A DNA stretch of 64,000 nucleotides from Vanilla planifolia (Eukaryota > Streptophyta > Magnoliopsida > Asparagales > Orchidaceae). The notes beneath the pieces are model-generated. The model did no database searches. It worked only from the letters and a program-made list of their open reading frames with translations, and was not told the DNA's origin. A program made the position numbers and the translations under genes. The stretch is taken from the NCBI GenBank assembly GCA_023846275.1, contig CM043875.1, positions 25,338,851 through 25,402,850 on the forward strand, in the 5' to 3' direction. Shown here in pieces: positions 46,692-60,060 of the stretch (positions are counted from its first letter, which is position 1; every line of letters begins with the position of its first letter).

Positions 46692-48300
46692 ATCCTTTCC
46701 TCAAAGAAATTTCATCAAAAAATTTCAAATGAGCTCTGGATATTACTTCTTCATATTAAATTTGACTTCTTAAGTAGTCTTTCTTTTAACTTGATTTGAC
46801 CATAAGACCTTTATCAAGGTATCACTTTGTTTCTTAGAACTTTCTTTTTGTGATTCAAAACTTGTATAAACTTCTCAATATAAGTCATATCTAGCTATAT
46901 GTTAATGTCTTTAGAATCATACTTGATAATGTGGGGAGGATCAAAAATATATTTCTACAAAGGCAACATATGAATTATGTCATGAACACTAGTTAGATGC
47001 ATTGGCAGTGCCAATTTATAGGCCATTTGCCCACTCTATGTACTATTTGAAATGCATCAATGTATTTTGATCTCCACTTTTCTAATTTTCCATAATTAAT
47101 AGTTCATTTTAATGTGCTCACATATACAAATATATAATCCTGTCCTTTAAATTTTACATTACTATGCTTAGTATCAAAGCATTTTTTTTGCTTATCTTGG
47201 GTAGTTTGAATCTTTATTCTGATTGATTTTACATGTTCAAGGGCTTCATCTATAATATCAAGTCCAAGCAAATTAGCTTTCTTTACCCTAAATCAATACG
47301 AGGGAGATTGGCACATCAATTCATATAAAGCTTCATAAGTAGCCATGATAAACATGAAAAAAATTATTAATATAAGAAAATTTAGAAAATAAATGACTCT
47401 CCAAGTCACCTGAAAAATCTAAAACCCATAGTATTAATAAAACTTCATAAGGAAACATCTTAATGCTTGAAAAGAAATATGGAACTTTTATTTTTTTTTT
47501 TTACTAAAAGCTTGTTGCAGTTATTTGTAAAAATGAGATGTAAATTTTGGGTCTTTATTTGATATGATTAGTTTTAACACTCCATGAAGGTGTATAATCT
47601 AATTCATATATATTATGGTCAAACATTCTATATAATAGGTTTATCTAAGAAATGTACTAATTTGGTTAATCTATCAATTAACACTCGAATGTAGTCATAT
47701 CTTGTGAGTGACTTAGGCAAGCCAAACATAAAATTGATTGTAATGATATCCCATCTCTATTTAAGTGTTAATAGAGGCTACAAAAGTTTACTTGAATTGT
47801 ATTGCTTTTTCTTCACTTATTGATAAATTAAATATTTTCTAGTCTATTTTGCCACATCACTTTTAGATTTGGCCACCAATAACTTTTTTTCGATTCTTGA
47901 TATATTTTATTACACTTAAATGAATAGAACATTTAGAATTATGAGTTTCTTGTATAACAATTGCTTTAATTATGGATGATCAATAATACATAAATAGTAT
48001 TAGTAGTATCTTGCTTTAAAAGTAATATTAGTAATATCTAATTATTTAATATTTAATTAAAGATATCTTTATTTTTTAAATCAATCTTAGAGTAGTACAT
48101 TTTATAATTAATTTAATAATTCATTAATTATGTGTAGAAGATATTTATTTCAATGTATACTTTTGTTCAAATCTTTATAGTCAATGAATATCCTTAGATA
48201 ACTATTCTTCTTCTTTACAAATAAAATAAGTATTCTCTATGAATAAATGATGGAGCAAATAAAACCTGTATTTAGTAGATCTCGTGTGATATTCCTATGT
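46692..48300 (-). pseudogene. Tekay/Del-like chromovirus: RT fragment, integrase and chromodomain
   Basis: On the minus strand: KKKNSYLRIFIDYKDLNKSI (48.08-48.29 kb) is the RT core around the IDYRELNK motif. After an internal deletion, IQETHNSKCSIHLSVIKYIK (about 47.93 kb) is the H-H part of the integrase zinc finger. ATYEALYELMCQSP and DKQKKCFDTKHSNVKFKGQD match the well-known MAP-EALYGR-CRSP and Q-SYAD-RR--LEF--GD blocks of Tekay elements. The chromodomain is recognisable at 46.74-46.87 kb (LDMTYIEKFIQVLNHKKKVL, then RNKVIP). Then the frame ends in the purine tract and LTR. It is broken by many stops and is dead. Confidence 0.8.
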
Positions 48301-49615
48301 TATAATTATGTGATGAAAAATCTGATTATATATTAATTATAAGGTGAAGCTTATGTTATAGGTAAAGATAACATAATGTTATTTTTGACTTTTCTAAAAA
48401 AGCATGTAATTTTTTCAAAATTGCTTTGAATGATAAAGCTAGCATATTATTGAGAAAAGATCATTAAAAGAAACCTATTAGTTCTTGGTTTGAAATCTTC
48501 AGAGCATGTGTTGTGAATTAAAAAAAGAATGTAAAAGTAATAAGTTCAATGCTTATTTTATTGGTTCCTTATAATTGCATGGAAGAAGGTTTTTGGGAAT
48601 TCAAAGAGAAAGAGAATAAGATTTTGGAAACAAGGTTGATAGAATTGGAGAAAGAACAAGTAGGAGTAAAGGGAACTCATTGAGAATGATAGGGAGAAGA
48701 GAGATTAAGGTAAAAAGAGAAAGCATGACAAGTTATTAGAAGAAATAGAGGATAGGAATACATCAGATGAAGGATGAGGAGAATGCCTTATTTCGTTTCC
48801 TTTTTGATTTGGGGTGAATTTTGGAAAAATAAGATGAAGTATTACTATTTATATGAAGTTTTTGAACCCAACAAATGATACACTAGCATTCAATATATAT
48901 TATATCAAGTTTAGAAGTAGAAGAAAACCATTCACCTAAGAGAAACTTATAGTATGCTCAATTTAAGAGGAATATGAACTGACTTTCTAATGAGAAATGC
49001 ATAGTACAATAATATTCTATGTCTGGTATGTTTAGCATAAAAGCAAAAGTGCGACTAGTAGGGAGTATGTTACATTATTTTTGATAAATGATTGGCTAAA
49101 CATAACATATTGTACATAAATGGAAGTGAATGGTAGGCTAAGCTCAATAAAGTAAACTATAGCTTGAGGAAGAATCATCTTTTTAGTTCAAACTAAAATC
49201 TTGAATCTAATTTATATTATGTTATCAAATAAAATATAATATTTTAATTAAGTTTTCTTGGTCCATAAGCAAAGAGTGGACAGCCTGTAATATAGAATTA
49301 AAACAGTAAATTAGCATGTTATACTTAATGTATCATACAAAAAAAAACATAATAAAATATTATGAAAGTATAAGAAACATAAGAAGTTGAGGAATAATTT
49401 ATTATTATTAATGTGCATCTAATTTATGTTGTAGGGATTAAAAAAAAAGGAAAGAAGAATGCAACCCATTTCCAAGATTTGAAGTACAAATATCATATAT
49501 TAAAAATGTAAGTAGAAATAAATGCTCAATTAGAAGAATAAATTAAAATGTGCATAAACACAAAATTATGACTTATTTGTATTGCATAACATTAGAGATG
49601 TTATGATATTGAGAT
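48301..49615. other. Non-coding stretch
   Basis: 48.57-48.80 kb is purine-rich. The rest is AT-rich. No gene is recognised. Confidence 0.5.
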
Positions 49616-49619
49616 GAAT

Positions 49620-49712
49620 TATATGTACATATATATAAATATATATATGTATATATATGTATATATATGTATATATATATATATATATATACATATATAT
49701 ATACATATATAC

Positions 49713-49772
<60 letters not shown>

Positions 49773-50161
49773 ACATATATATATACATATATGTATATAT
49801 ATATAGATATATATATACATATATGTATACATATATGTATATATATGTAGACATATATGTATACATATACATATATGTATACATATATGTCTACATATAT
49901 ATACATATATGTATATATATACGTATATATATATGTATATGTATATATAGATATATATGTATATACATATATATATGTATATACATATATATCTATATAT
50001 ACATATACATATATATGTATATACATATATATGTATATGTATATATATGTATATATATATATATACATACATATATACATTTATATGTATATATGTATAC
50101 ATATATACATATATATATGTATACATATATGTATATACATATATATATGTATATATGTATG
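49620..50161. repeat. Palindromic AT-rich array, about 540 bp
   Basis: An array of TATATA, TACATA and TATGTA units. It contains two adjacent, nearly perfect palindromes: 49826-49915 (arms of 43 bp around a 4-nt centre; GTAGAC on one arm mirrored by GTCTAC on the other) and 49927-50016 (perfect 90 bp; ATATAGATAT mirrored by ATATCTATAT). All the long frames of alternating Tyr and Ile on both strands are artefacts of this array. Confidence 0.95.
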
Positions 50162-50289
50162 TGTTAAAGTGATAGATCAAAAGTTTGAAAAGTCATAAAC
50201 TTGTTGTCTATGAATGTGTCGACAGATCTCTAAAAGAGTTGTCATGACTTCTTTTAGATTAAGAAATGATATTTGAAATATGCCTATTA

Positions 50290-51289
50290 GGGGTGGAACC
50301 AATATCAAAGGATGTATACAAAAAGAATTTAGTAAAACTACAAAAAGTAAAAATACAAATTGAAGTCTTGTTAGGCAGATGTTTTGTCCATCTTAGTGTC
50401 TCCATGAGACACTTGTTAAAAAGAAGGATACTAGTCTAAGAAAATGCATTGACTATCAAGAATTGAACAAAATTATAATGAAGAATGTACATCTTTTGTT
50501 TCAAATTGATGAATTATTTGATCAACTATAAGGTGCAATTATTTTATCCAAAGTTTACTTAAGATTGGGCTATAACCAATTGAAGGTCAAGCAATCAGAT
50601 ATTGTTAAGACTGTTTTTCAAATGAGGTGTGGACTTTATGAATTTTTCGTACTATCTTGTGGGTAACTAACAGACTTATTATATTTATGGATCTCTTGAA
50701 TAATGTGTTTAAGAAATATTCGAATGTGAATTGACTTGAGAATATCAACTAGTTGCATTTGTGGGACATGTGTGTAAAGAAATGATCTCTGTAGACCACA
50801 AAAAATTTCAGCCTTTAAGAATTGGGCTTAATCTACCAATGTGTTGAACGTGCAAAGATTTTTAGGGCTAATATGATACTACAAAAAAGTTTTAAAGGAA
50901 ATTTTCAAATAGCTAATTCTTTGACTAAACAAACACAAAATATAGTTTAATTTTAATAGGATCTTGCAAGTGAAGTTTTTAAACTTTAAAATAGATATTA
51001 ATGATGGCCTCAATTCTTAACCTGTTTAAAGGAAATAAAAGAAATCAAAGTTTTAGTGATGCATCATATTAAGGACTGGGTTATCTACTAACGTAGAATA
51101 GCAAAGAAGTTATTGAAAATTCTCGTCAATTAAAGCCACCAGAAAAAAAATATTATCTATTTTATGATTTGGAACTAATGCTAGTGTTTCACTGTTAAAA
51201 GTTATTTGTACTATTTATATGATGTGGTATGTGAAGTTTTTGCTAACCATTAAGTATGAATTACATTTTTGCTAAAAAAGAGTTAAATT

Positions 51290-51290
<1 letters not shown>
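50290..51290 (+). pseudogene. Chromovirus reverse transcriptase and RNase H relic
   Basis: Plus strand: PISKDVYKKNLVKLQKVKIQ, then LSVSP (family: RPS-SP-GAP), a degenerate IDYRELNK block, then an L--GYHQLK-type stretch, MDLLNNVFKKY (family: MDLMN-VF), FKNWA-STNVLNVQRFLGL (family: WPRP--V-E-RSFLGL). The RNase H part is NSRQLKPPEKKYYLFYDLEL (family: ASRQL--HE--YPTHDLEL) followed by FAKKELNL. Frameshifts and stops break it, and the array at 51.3 kb interrupts it directly after KKELNL. No integrase follows. Confidence 0.75.
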
Positions 51291-51501
<211 letters not shown>

Positions 51502-51589
51502 TTTCTATTTAAGTTTTATCTAGCTACCTTTCTTTTAGAAGATGTAGATTTTTTGTAAGAGTTTAGTCAACACTTTTAAGTTTTGAGAT

Positions 51590-53625
51590 AGACAAAAGTA
51601 AAACATAACTTGATGAATTTGTTAAAGATGTTGAATAATGGTACATGCTTACTTCAACCAAAGAGTAGATGAGGGAAAATTTAGCCAAACTAGCTAAGAA
51701 AGGATTGATGGTCATTAAATATGAATGAGATTTTGCTAGATTGTCTAAGTATGCTCTTAATGCCATTGGCTCTAAACCCCAATAGTGATTTTCATTTAAA
51801 AGGTGGCTAAAGCCTAAAATAAAACCCACTCTTATTCTTTGATAACTAATGTTTTTTAGAATTAATGAAAATTGCAACAATATTGGAATATGATTTATTG
51901 GCTACTTTCACTTTGTAAATTGATGAGAAAAATAATTTTTGGGAATAAAACATAAACATTCTTTTAAGAGAATTATTAGATAAGGGAAAGGAAGCATAAG
52001 ATTTGGTAGGAGATGATTTGAGTATTAGCAATAGATTTGAAGTCATTGTGAAAAGCCTCACTAATCCAAATTATAAGAAATTTCATTAAAAAGAATATTG
52101 ATACAAGCATGGGAATGATTTGAGATTTTTTTTTGTGATGATTTGGGACACATGGAAAGAGTTTGTCATCAACTTGGTATTAGGTTTGTGGTAGTTTTTA
52201 GGCCTCAGAATGCATTTCTAAGTAGTGGAAAAGGAAGTTCTAGCAAAGAAAGGGGTAAGTACCTTACCTTTATATTAAGAGGCTCTAATAGAGAGCAAAG
52301 TCCAAGCTGAGGGGGTCAACCCTAGTGTATTCTATATGTCAACATGATACTTTGAGCTCCACAAAGGTTATTATAAGTATTTTTTTTATTTGAGTAGTTT
52401 CTTAGTTCAAAACTATTTGATTATGGAGCATCTTATTCTTTTATATCTTGTCACTTATATGAAAAATAATTCTTATCATCTCTTAAGTGAATAATCCCTC
52501 AATGATTGAACTACTTGATAATAGTGAAATCAAAATTGATAAGTATGTAACGGAAGTCATTGGAATTCTAGGGAAAGAATTCTCCATTGAATTAAGAGCA
52601 CTCCTCTTGGTTTAGTTTGATAATGTTTTAAGCATGGATTGGCTATGAGAATAAGATGGTGAGAGTAAGAATCAAAGATGAAAAAGAAACTATGTACTAT
52701 AAACAAGAAAGGAAAATTTCTCTTACATCTATATTAAAAGATCAAATGATATTATTTAAAGAAAGAGAAGGATCTTTATTGTACATTGAAGTACTAATTC
52801 AAAGTTTGCAATACCACAAGTTTTATCTATGCTTTATGAATATGCTGACATATTTCTTGAATTCCTTAGACTTTGTCTAGATCAAGAAATTGAACTTGAA
52901 ATTGAACTTATTTTTAGGAGGAAACCAATGTCCAATAAATGAAAATATAAGTGCAAGAGCTATTAGATAAAGGTTTTTTCCATCTTAGTGTGTCTCCATA
53001 AGGAGCACCAATTTTATTTGTGAAGAAGAAAATTCATAATTTGAGAATATGCAATGATTATTTAGAGCTAGACAAAATTACAATAAATAACAAGTATCCT
53101 CTTCCTTAATATAATAATCTATTTAATTAACTATAGATATCTTTTATAAAATTGATTTGAAATTAGGGTATCATCAGCAAAAAGTAAAAAAATCCAACAT
53201 TGCCAAGGCTCTTTTTTTTTTTGCATGAGGTAATAAACGTTATGAATTCTTGTTGCTACCTTTTAGCTTAACCAATGCATTTGCTGTCGTCATGGATCTT
53301 ATGAATAGACTATTTAAGAACCATAGACCAATTTGTTATTGGCTTTGTCCATGATTTCTTAATATATTCAAAGCCTACGTAAGATCATGCAAGTCATTTT
53401 CATGCTATGTTGTAAATATTAAGGGAACACTAGTTATCTTCATAGTTTTGAAAATATGAATTCTGACTTACTCAAAATTTATTCTTAAGATACATTGTAA
53501 GGAGCAAAGTGATCTCTACATATCTATAGAAAATATTAGCAATTGTGAGATGGGCCAAACAACTAATGTGCCAAGGGTGTGGAGCTTTCAGAGGTTAGTT
53601 GGATACTGTAAAAAATTTGTGAATG
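51590..53625 (+). pseudogene. Chromovirus gag, protease and reverse transcriptase relic
   Basis: Plus strand in the right order for one element. Gag: VIKYE-DFARLSKYALNAIG at about 51.71 kb (family: V-EYE-KF-ELSR-A) and CDDLGHMERVCHQLG near 52.13 kb, a zinc knuckle that has lost its first cysteine. Protease region: FDYGAPYSFIS (family: LFDSGASHSFVS). RT: FLRLCLDQEIELEIELIF at about 52.86 kb, YHQQKVKKSNIAKA at about 53.17 kb, DQFVIGFVHDFLIYSK near 53.33 kb (F-DD changed to VHD, so inactive), then ILREHQL-type and LFLRYIVRSKVIST. It stops at a TG/TA microsatellite at 53.63 kb. It lies downstream of the RT-RNase H relic on the same strand, so the two are separate elements or a rearranged pair. 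Confidence 0.75.
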
Positions 53626-53631
53626 AAATAC

Positions 53632-53705
53632 GTGCGTGCGTGCGTGTGTGCATGTGTATATGTATATATGTATACACATACACACACACATACTCATACA
53701 CATTA
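53632..53705. repeat. Compound microsatellite (GTGC)n, (TG)n, (TA)n, (CA)n
   Basis: GTGCGTGCGTGC passes into TG, TATATG and CACACACA runs. It marks the break between the plus-strand pol relic and the minus-strand LTR end. A similar CA/TA tract ends the related LTR at 46.3 kb. Confidence 0.9.
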
Positions 53706-53998
53706 TTTTACATTTTTAATTTCTATAATTTATTAAAATTTTTTATATTCTCTCAAAACTTGTAACTCCAAAGCTGTTACATTCATTTTAGTGAGATCTT
53801 TATCTAGTGGTATGCTTAATTTAACTTTCTAAGCCTCTTTATAAATTTACAAGTTTTTCATGACAATGCCAAAATTAATATTCTTTTAATCTGACCTCAA
53901 ACTATAAATTTTATTGTCATAATTATGGAATTATATGCTTGATCACATAATTATAATTTCACAATATATTTAGCCCAACTTAAAACATTGGGACATCA
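53706..53998 (-). mobile_element. 5' end of a minus-strand 3' LTR (same family as 46.3-46.7 kb)
   Basis: On the minus strand the LTR starts TGATGTCCCAATG at 53998, preceded by the purine tract GGGAGGAAAC (54001-54010). About 150 bp align with 46540-46690. Confidence 0.55.
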
Positions 53999-54059
53999 TA
54001 GTTTCCTCCCTAGAAATAAGTAGTAGTATATCTGATGTTGCATCAAGCACTCATCAATG

Positions 54060-54790
54060 TGTTATCTCATTCTTATCACACCTAGATATTGATGCACAAT
54101 TAGAACATTCTCTTTTGGCATTATTTTCTTTGGACACACATGCTAACCCTCAATGGCTTCTTGTGTGGTGGTCCACCCATAGATTGTAATAATTGTGTTT
54201 TTCTCTTTGTAGTTTCCCATTGGGCCTCTAAAATCACATGATCTTATTTTATATGACAAGATATCTCAATAAATTATCAAAATGGTATGAAATTCAAAGA
54301 TGATAATAGACTCTAAATAGAATCTCAAAGTCCCCCTTGACCTAGATGCAATGTTAGGGTTTAGTTGTTTCTATGTAAGAGACAATGTGCCAAGTAATTT
54401 TTTACTCTTATTTAATAACAATAAGGATGCATTGAACTAAGAGGATAAACTCTTCTATTATTTTATCATTAGTAGATTTAGGAACATATTAATCCTTGAA
54501 TGTTTCACAAAATTTCCACAAAGAAATATCAATAGTGGTTCAATTATCAAAATAGGGCTATCGTTGGCTCTCTTATCAATGCTTTATTACTCCACTAAGG
54601 CAAGCATAATGAGCTTTACTATCTTCTGGGCATCTCATCCCATTAGAGATCTTATTTAGCCTTTTGATCCAACATTTAGCCTCAATAAGATCAATTAAGG
54701 TAATAACATGTGGAGGATGATGCTTCCAAAAACTCTCCATCAAGTGCTCAAGCTAACCTTAAGTAGTTAGTCTTCTTATTAAAGCACTAA
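54060..54790 (-). pseudogene. Chromovirus gag relic
   Basis: Minus strand: MESFWKHHPPHVI, then IEAKCWIKRLNKISNGMRCP, EDSKAHYACLSGVIKH and ESQR, then ISLWKFCETFKD-YVPKS. These correspond to the capsid part of Tekay-type gag (HPP-F-GG-DP--AE-WL---E-IF--M-C, A-W-LLxGxAxxWWE, then W--FK--F---YFP). It reaches an LTR start within about 60 bp of its lower end, so the whole pol region has been deleted. Several stops interrupt it. Confidence 0.7.
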
Positions 54791-57396
54791 GCACTTAGCC
54801 TTATGTGTCAACAAGAACAACTAGTGTTTGTGGTAACTACACCTGAGTAATCCTCTATTTAGCTTCATTATTATTACTAATAGAATCCTCTTATGCATTT
54901 TGTCCATTAAACACCATATTCACTTTTCAAATTCTAAAATTTTGAACAAACATCCATTAATCCATTTTTCTTGAATGTTTCTTCCATTTTAAGCCTAAAC
55001 ATCACATATAAGTGTATGTTACAATCTATGATAGTTTACCCTCTATGATAGCGTACCCACATCTAACCAGTAGGACATCATTTAGAGATAAATGTTATGA
55101 TATGAAGGATTGTGTAGACTATCTCCAATACATAGGCTTTGTAATTAGATAATCTTTCATTTAATTGACCATATTTTCATATATATTCATACAACATTTG
55201 TAGTATATGCCATTTATATATTTAATTCATAATATTAACAACATTCCATGCACATAGTTATTAAGTAGTTATATGTATTACAAATTCATAATTCCCAAGA
55301 ATCAATCAATAATTGATAAAATAAATGTTTGATAATTTCAAAGCAATAAATTGATGGAAATAAATTATATGTGGAATCAATTCATAAAAATGTTTTATCA
55401 TAAATTGAAAGTTGGTGGGTAATATTGACAATAGAAATCCAAAAATGGCAATAAGTCACTAAATCAACTACATAGTTGTTCAATTATTTATAAACCTAGC
55501 ACATTATTAATCATATTTTTTTCATCTCATTCTTTGCATGTACTCTTCCTTGTAATGCAAATGCCATGCATCTAAGAAATAATTAGTAACATACTTCTAA
55601 GTTAATTGTTGATTTAGAAATAAACAATTATTATAATGTTAATTAAAATAAATATAGTAGTACAAGAAGATATATACATAATATAATGATTCTTTTTTCA
55701 ATGTTTGTTTTCCTTTATTATCTTTCTATTTTATTTCATGGGTTTAGGCTTGTTACACTCTACACCACCCATCACCTCATTGAAAGCCACCCATGAGTAG
55801 TGTGGGTTTTAGCCTACCAAACAAAGCTAATTGGAGTCATTCATCTTTTTTGTGACTAATTTTAGAATATATCATTCAAAGAAAGCTTTCCATAATTTCC
55901 TTCACAATATCTTAGGATATGTTTGATCAATAAACCAGATCATTAATTACCAGTAACGTTATCATATACCAATACTAAAGAACTCCCCTTTGGTCATCAT
56001 ATGCCATACCAACAAACATTTTTTTTAATTCTCTTTAACTAATCTTCCTTTTATAATGAGCCCACTAGATCTCTTAAATGAGATGATTGTAACTTCAAAA
56101 TTGTTTTTAAGAGCTTACTATTTGCTTAGTGGCTCCTGAACTCCTTTCATGTTCATTTAGTAGTACTTCTTTTTAGGATCGCATTCTTGAGGTTTGTTCT
56201 CTCCTATCATGATCTCTTTCTTATTAAGTTGTGTATATTTTTCAATTCTCTACACTATTTACTTCTTCTTTATATATGTTTTGATCTCATGATACCATTC
56301 TACACAATTATCATGCATTCCTCTTTTCAAATTTTAAACAAAAGTATGGCTACATAATATAATGCAAAAATTAATGCATTCATTAATACATTTTTATTAA
56401 ATCATTCATATCTCCACTTTAAATTATTATATATATGTTCACATACTATGTGAACTATTCTTTCTCAAGCCATTCGAAATATATATTGTGCATTCTTCTT
56501 CAAGTATCGTATGTTCCACATCAATCCTCCCTTGAAACTACTAATGTGCCTTCACTAGTCAATGTATCGTATGGTCATCCCATGTATCATAGTTTGGTCC
56601 TATGACTCTCCTCTATGTGATAGACTACCTGATCCTTAGTGAGTCCTAATTATCGTTTATTTCCTCTAATGTGTAGTATGAATCTATCTTTTTCTCTCTT
56701 TCTTTCTATTTGTACAAGTTAATATATTGTAAATATATTTTAAATTTATTATCCATTTTTCTTAAGTTTACACCTCAAGTATATACTATTCATTTTAAGT
56801 TTGACACATCATACATTAATATTAATGTATTATTGATTTCTATAGGGTTATCCTCACTTCATGTATTATCTATTTTTTTAAGCTTGATATATTGTATGCT
56901 ATTTATTAATATATCATTTTTTTTTTAATTTTTTCTATTTTTTTCATTTTTAGTTTTTATATTCTACACAAGTAGGCTAGAAGCCAATGTACCATACATC
57001 ATTATTATCATATCACATGTAATATTTTGTCTTCATTCGATATTTATTCTATTTGTATCTTATGTATTGTATATTTTCTTTAACATATTGTACATTAGGC
57101 CTATTTCTAGTATTACATTTCTAAAATTTTCTTTAAATTTTCTAAAGTCCTTGAAATGCACATTCAATACAAAATCAATAATATAAAATTAAATTTAGTG
57201 ATATAACACTTCTATAATATCTACCAATACTCGCCATATTAGATTATCCAATTTATCTGATTTGTACACACCAGGTTTGTATGTCCCAAGATTATCATGC
57301 AACCTTTCAAATCTACTTTTGCATCTTATGTTCATTTATTTCTAAATTTTACATCTAAAGTTGTTCATTTCTACTATTATTTATCCTAAAACTTTA
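54791..57396. other. AT-rich stretch, probably 5' part of the deleted minus-strand element
   Basis: No gene is recognised. 56.47-57.08 kb is dense in CGTATG, ATCATA and TATGAT words. The frame at 56710-56928 is low-complexity. Confidence 0.4.
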
Positions 57397-57430
57397 GCTA
57401 CTTTGGTACCACTCCTATAACGACCAACTA
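57397..57430 (-). other. Possible LTR end and primer-binding site, minus strand
   Basis: Minus strand reads GTTGGTCGTTATAGGAG and then TGGTACCAAAGTAGC. This could be a decayed LTR end and initiator-tRNA-Met primer-binding site for the element with the gag at 54 kb. The second part needs gaps to match TGGTATCAGAGC, so the call is weak. Confidence 0.25.
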
Positions 57431-59515
57431 ATTTTTAAGGTGGTGCCATGATGCCTTTTTATTTGGTTTTGTTAAAGCTATTTTCTTACAAAGAAAAGAT
57501 AATAGGCTAGTCACATTTTAGAAACCCATTTCATAAAGTCATATAAAACTAATATATTGTTACTTTGAAATAAGGTTCAAAAAGTTTTAATAAAATAAAA
57601 GAAAATTAATGCATGCCCAACACTAGACAACTAAAACTAGTTGTGCAATAACTTATACATTATGATATAAAAAAATAAAATGTCTAAGTATGATAATGTG
57701 GTACTATTTTCTTTACTGCTCATTTGGAGTTGTGTTGTATCTTATTATTTCCTGAAATAATATGCCATAAAAAAAAAAGAGCTAAACCAATTGTTATTTG
57801 CTCAATAGCAAAATGATATAGCATATATGAAAAATAAGCAATATGAGGTCATCTTATATGCCATGTCAATATCATATAATAAAAAAAGTAAAACAACATG
57901 TAAAGAACATATGTTTATATGAATGAAATTTCATCTTTTTTTTTAATTTCTCTTATTCTTTTATTTGAAGAAATCATGTAAATGTTTTTACAACCTTTTT
58001 TTGTATTTTTATAATTTGTATTTCTCTTTTAATTTGTTCTAAGACAAGGGCTTGGAATAATTTTAAATCTTTTTGGGCTCCATATATGTTATTCGAGAAT
58101 AAGATAAACCATAATAATGGCTCTTTTATCTTCAACTTCTAAACGTATTATTTTGAATAATTATTCTACTTTCAGAATATGTTATTCTTAAAAGAGATAT
58201 ATCACTTTCAACAATCACAATTTGTACAATTTTAAAATCTTTTCTTATTCTATATCACCGATTCATATTCTTACTTTTTTACCTTTTCTTTCCTTTCTTA
58301 ATTCAAATATAAAAAAAAAATTAAAATTTAAATAATCTTTTTGTTCTTTTTCTTTATTAGATGTTTTAATTGTGATTTACATGATATATATATATATATC
58401 ATGATTTTGTAGCATGCAATAATCATGTCTAAATAACATTTGAGTAAGCATCTATCGACAATACAAGCAAGCATTTCAAAAGTTTTTCAATTTTTTTTAT
58501 TTAAAATATTTTTCTTATTACAATCATATGCATCAAATAATATACACCATACATATGCATATATCCTCCTATTTACCTTATGTTTTGATAGTAGTAATTT
58601 CACTTTAATTTGATCCTTTTGTCACAAGGTTGTGCTTCACAAACTCTATAATCTCTGTTGCTAGTTTGAAATTAAGAATTACTTAGGATCTCTTCTCAAT
58701 TCATCTTTCTTCTTTCTTTATTCTTTCATTTTTCTCCCTCACATGGCCATCTTAACCATTGACATAACACATTTTCTCCTAAATTTCCAAAATGACTACA
58801 TGACTAATAATCTCTTGTTATATGCTTTCTACACAAATTCTCCTTTCATTGCTTCAATCCTTAATTGACACTTTTATTCCTTCATCCTTCTTTTACTCTT
58901 AGTTGTAGCATTGCCTCCTTTGCTAGTTTTTTTCGCCACTTGGACTCTCAAAATTTTCAAAACTTTATTACACACATCCAAATGATTTTTTATGAGGTTT
59001 AGACAATAAACAATTTTTTATTTTTTTTATTTTATCTAGTATTTTAATAATTTTCCAAACGTAAAAGTCTTATACTAATTAGTTTATCATTTTCTTTTAA
59101 ATTACTTTAGCTTTTAATTTTGTAAATGTTTCATTTTCTTTTTGTGTTAAAAAAATTTAATTAACTATATTTATGAGTTTTATGTCTCGATCAAATTTTA
59201 TAATTTCTTGGGCCTACCTACTATTTTTAATAATTTCTAAAACTTGTCCAAGCTTATAAATGAATTGATTGCCTAATTCTATAGTTTTTTAATTTTTTAT
59301 TGTATCATTTAGAAAATTATAGCTTTAATTAACTTGATATCATCGAATTCTTAATAATTTGTATTTACTATCATAGATCGTTGTCCTCTTTAAGCATTGT
59401 ACCTTCTTTAAGCAATATATAATTTTTAAAAAAGAATAGAATAATTTCTAAAACTTTTGAGAAATTTTTAAAAAGAATTGAATACTAAATAATACTAAAA
59501 TTCTATTTTATTATT
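57431..59515. other. Non-coding stretch
   Basis: Very AT-rich and without recognisable genes. 58378-58404 is a small perfect palindrome (CATGATATATATATATATATCATG type). Confidence 0.5.
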
Positions 59516-59519
59516 ATTT

Positions 59520-60060
59520 AGGGATGTCATAAATAATGCATAAAACTCTACCTTCACAAGTTTAAGAAGTTTGGTGAAAATAAAGACATTATTAAAGTTA
59601 AGATAATTATTTCAACTCCTCCATAAAAAAGAGTGACAACAAAGATGGATGAGCTCCTTAGAGAGAAGACGTTATTGTTTAATACAAACTTAGGCAAAAA
59701 AAAAAATTTGGCTAAAGGTAAATTTATTATATACCATTTAGTAAATAGATTTCTGACTACTATCTTTTGAATGAAGATTCTTGAAGTTTGGTCAAAGCAT
59801 GTCTATGCTTAGAATATTTTGTTGTGAAGTTTATGCATATGTTAATGAAAGACATTAGAACAAAGCAATATTTTTTTGGGACATGATTCATGGTGAATGG
59901 GTATAGACTTTGATTTATTTAACTTAAAACTTCTAAGGTTTGTTGTCATTTGAGCATGAAGTTTGATTAATCACTCATGCTTTCACAAAAGTTGAGCAAT
60001 TTGATAATTTGTAGATGGTTAAAATGAGCAACACGTTTTTAGACTTAAGTTTGATCAAAG
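59520..60060 (+). pseudogene. Ty1/Copia integrase relic (second copy)
   Basis: Plus-strand scraps parallel the relic at 38.1-38.8 kb: FKKFGENKDIIKVKIIISTP, VTTKMDELLREKTLLFNTNL, IIYHLVNRFLTT (family: A-YL-NR-P), ILEVWSKHVY (family: P-E-W-G) and FLGHDSW. DNA words such as ATACCATTTAGTAAATAG are shared with ATACTATTTAGTAAATAG at 38.42 kb. The frame is broken many times and nothing else of the element is visible. Confidence 0.6.

Noticed and set aside
49566-50198. Long Tyr/Ile-repeat reading frames on both strands
   Set aside because: They are the TATACATA array read in every frame; no stop codon arises from alternating TA/TG/CA units. Not proteins.
55020-55090. Possible primer-binding site upstream of the 54 kb gag
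   Set aside because: The stretch reading TACTGGTTAGATG on the minus strand does not match a tRNA 3' end.
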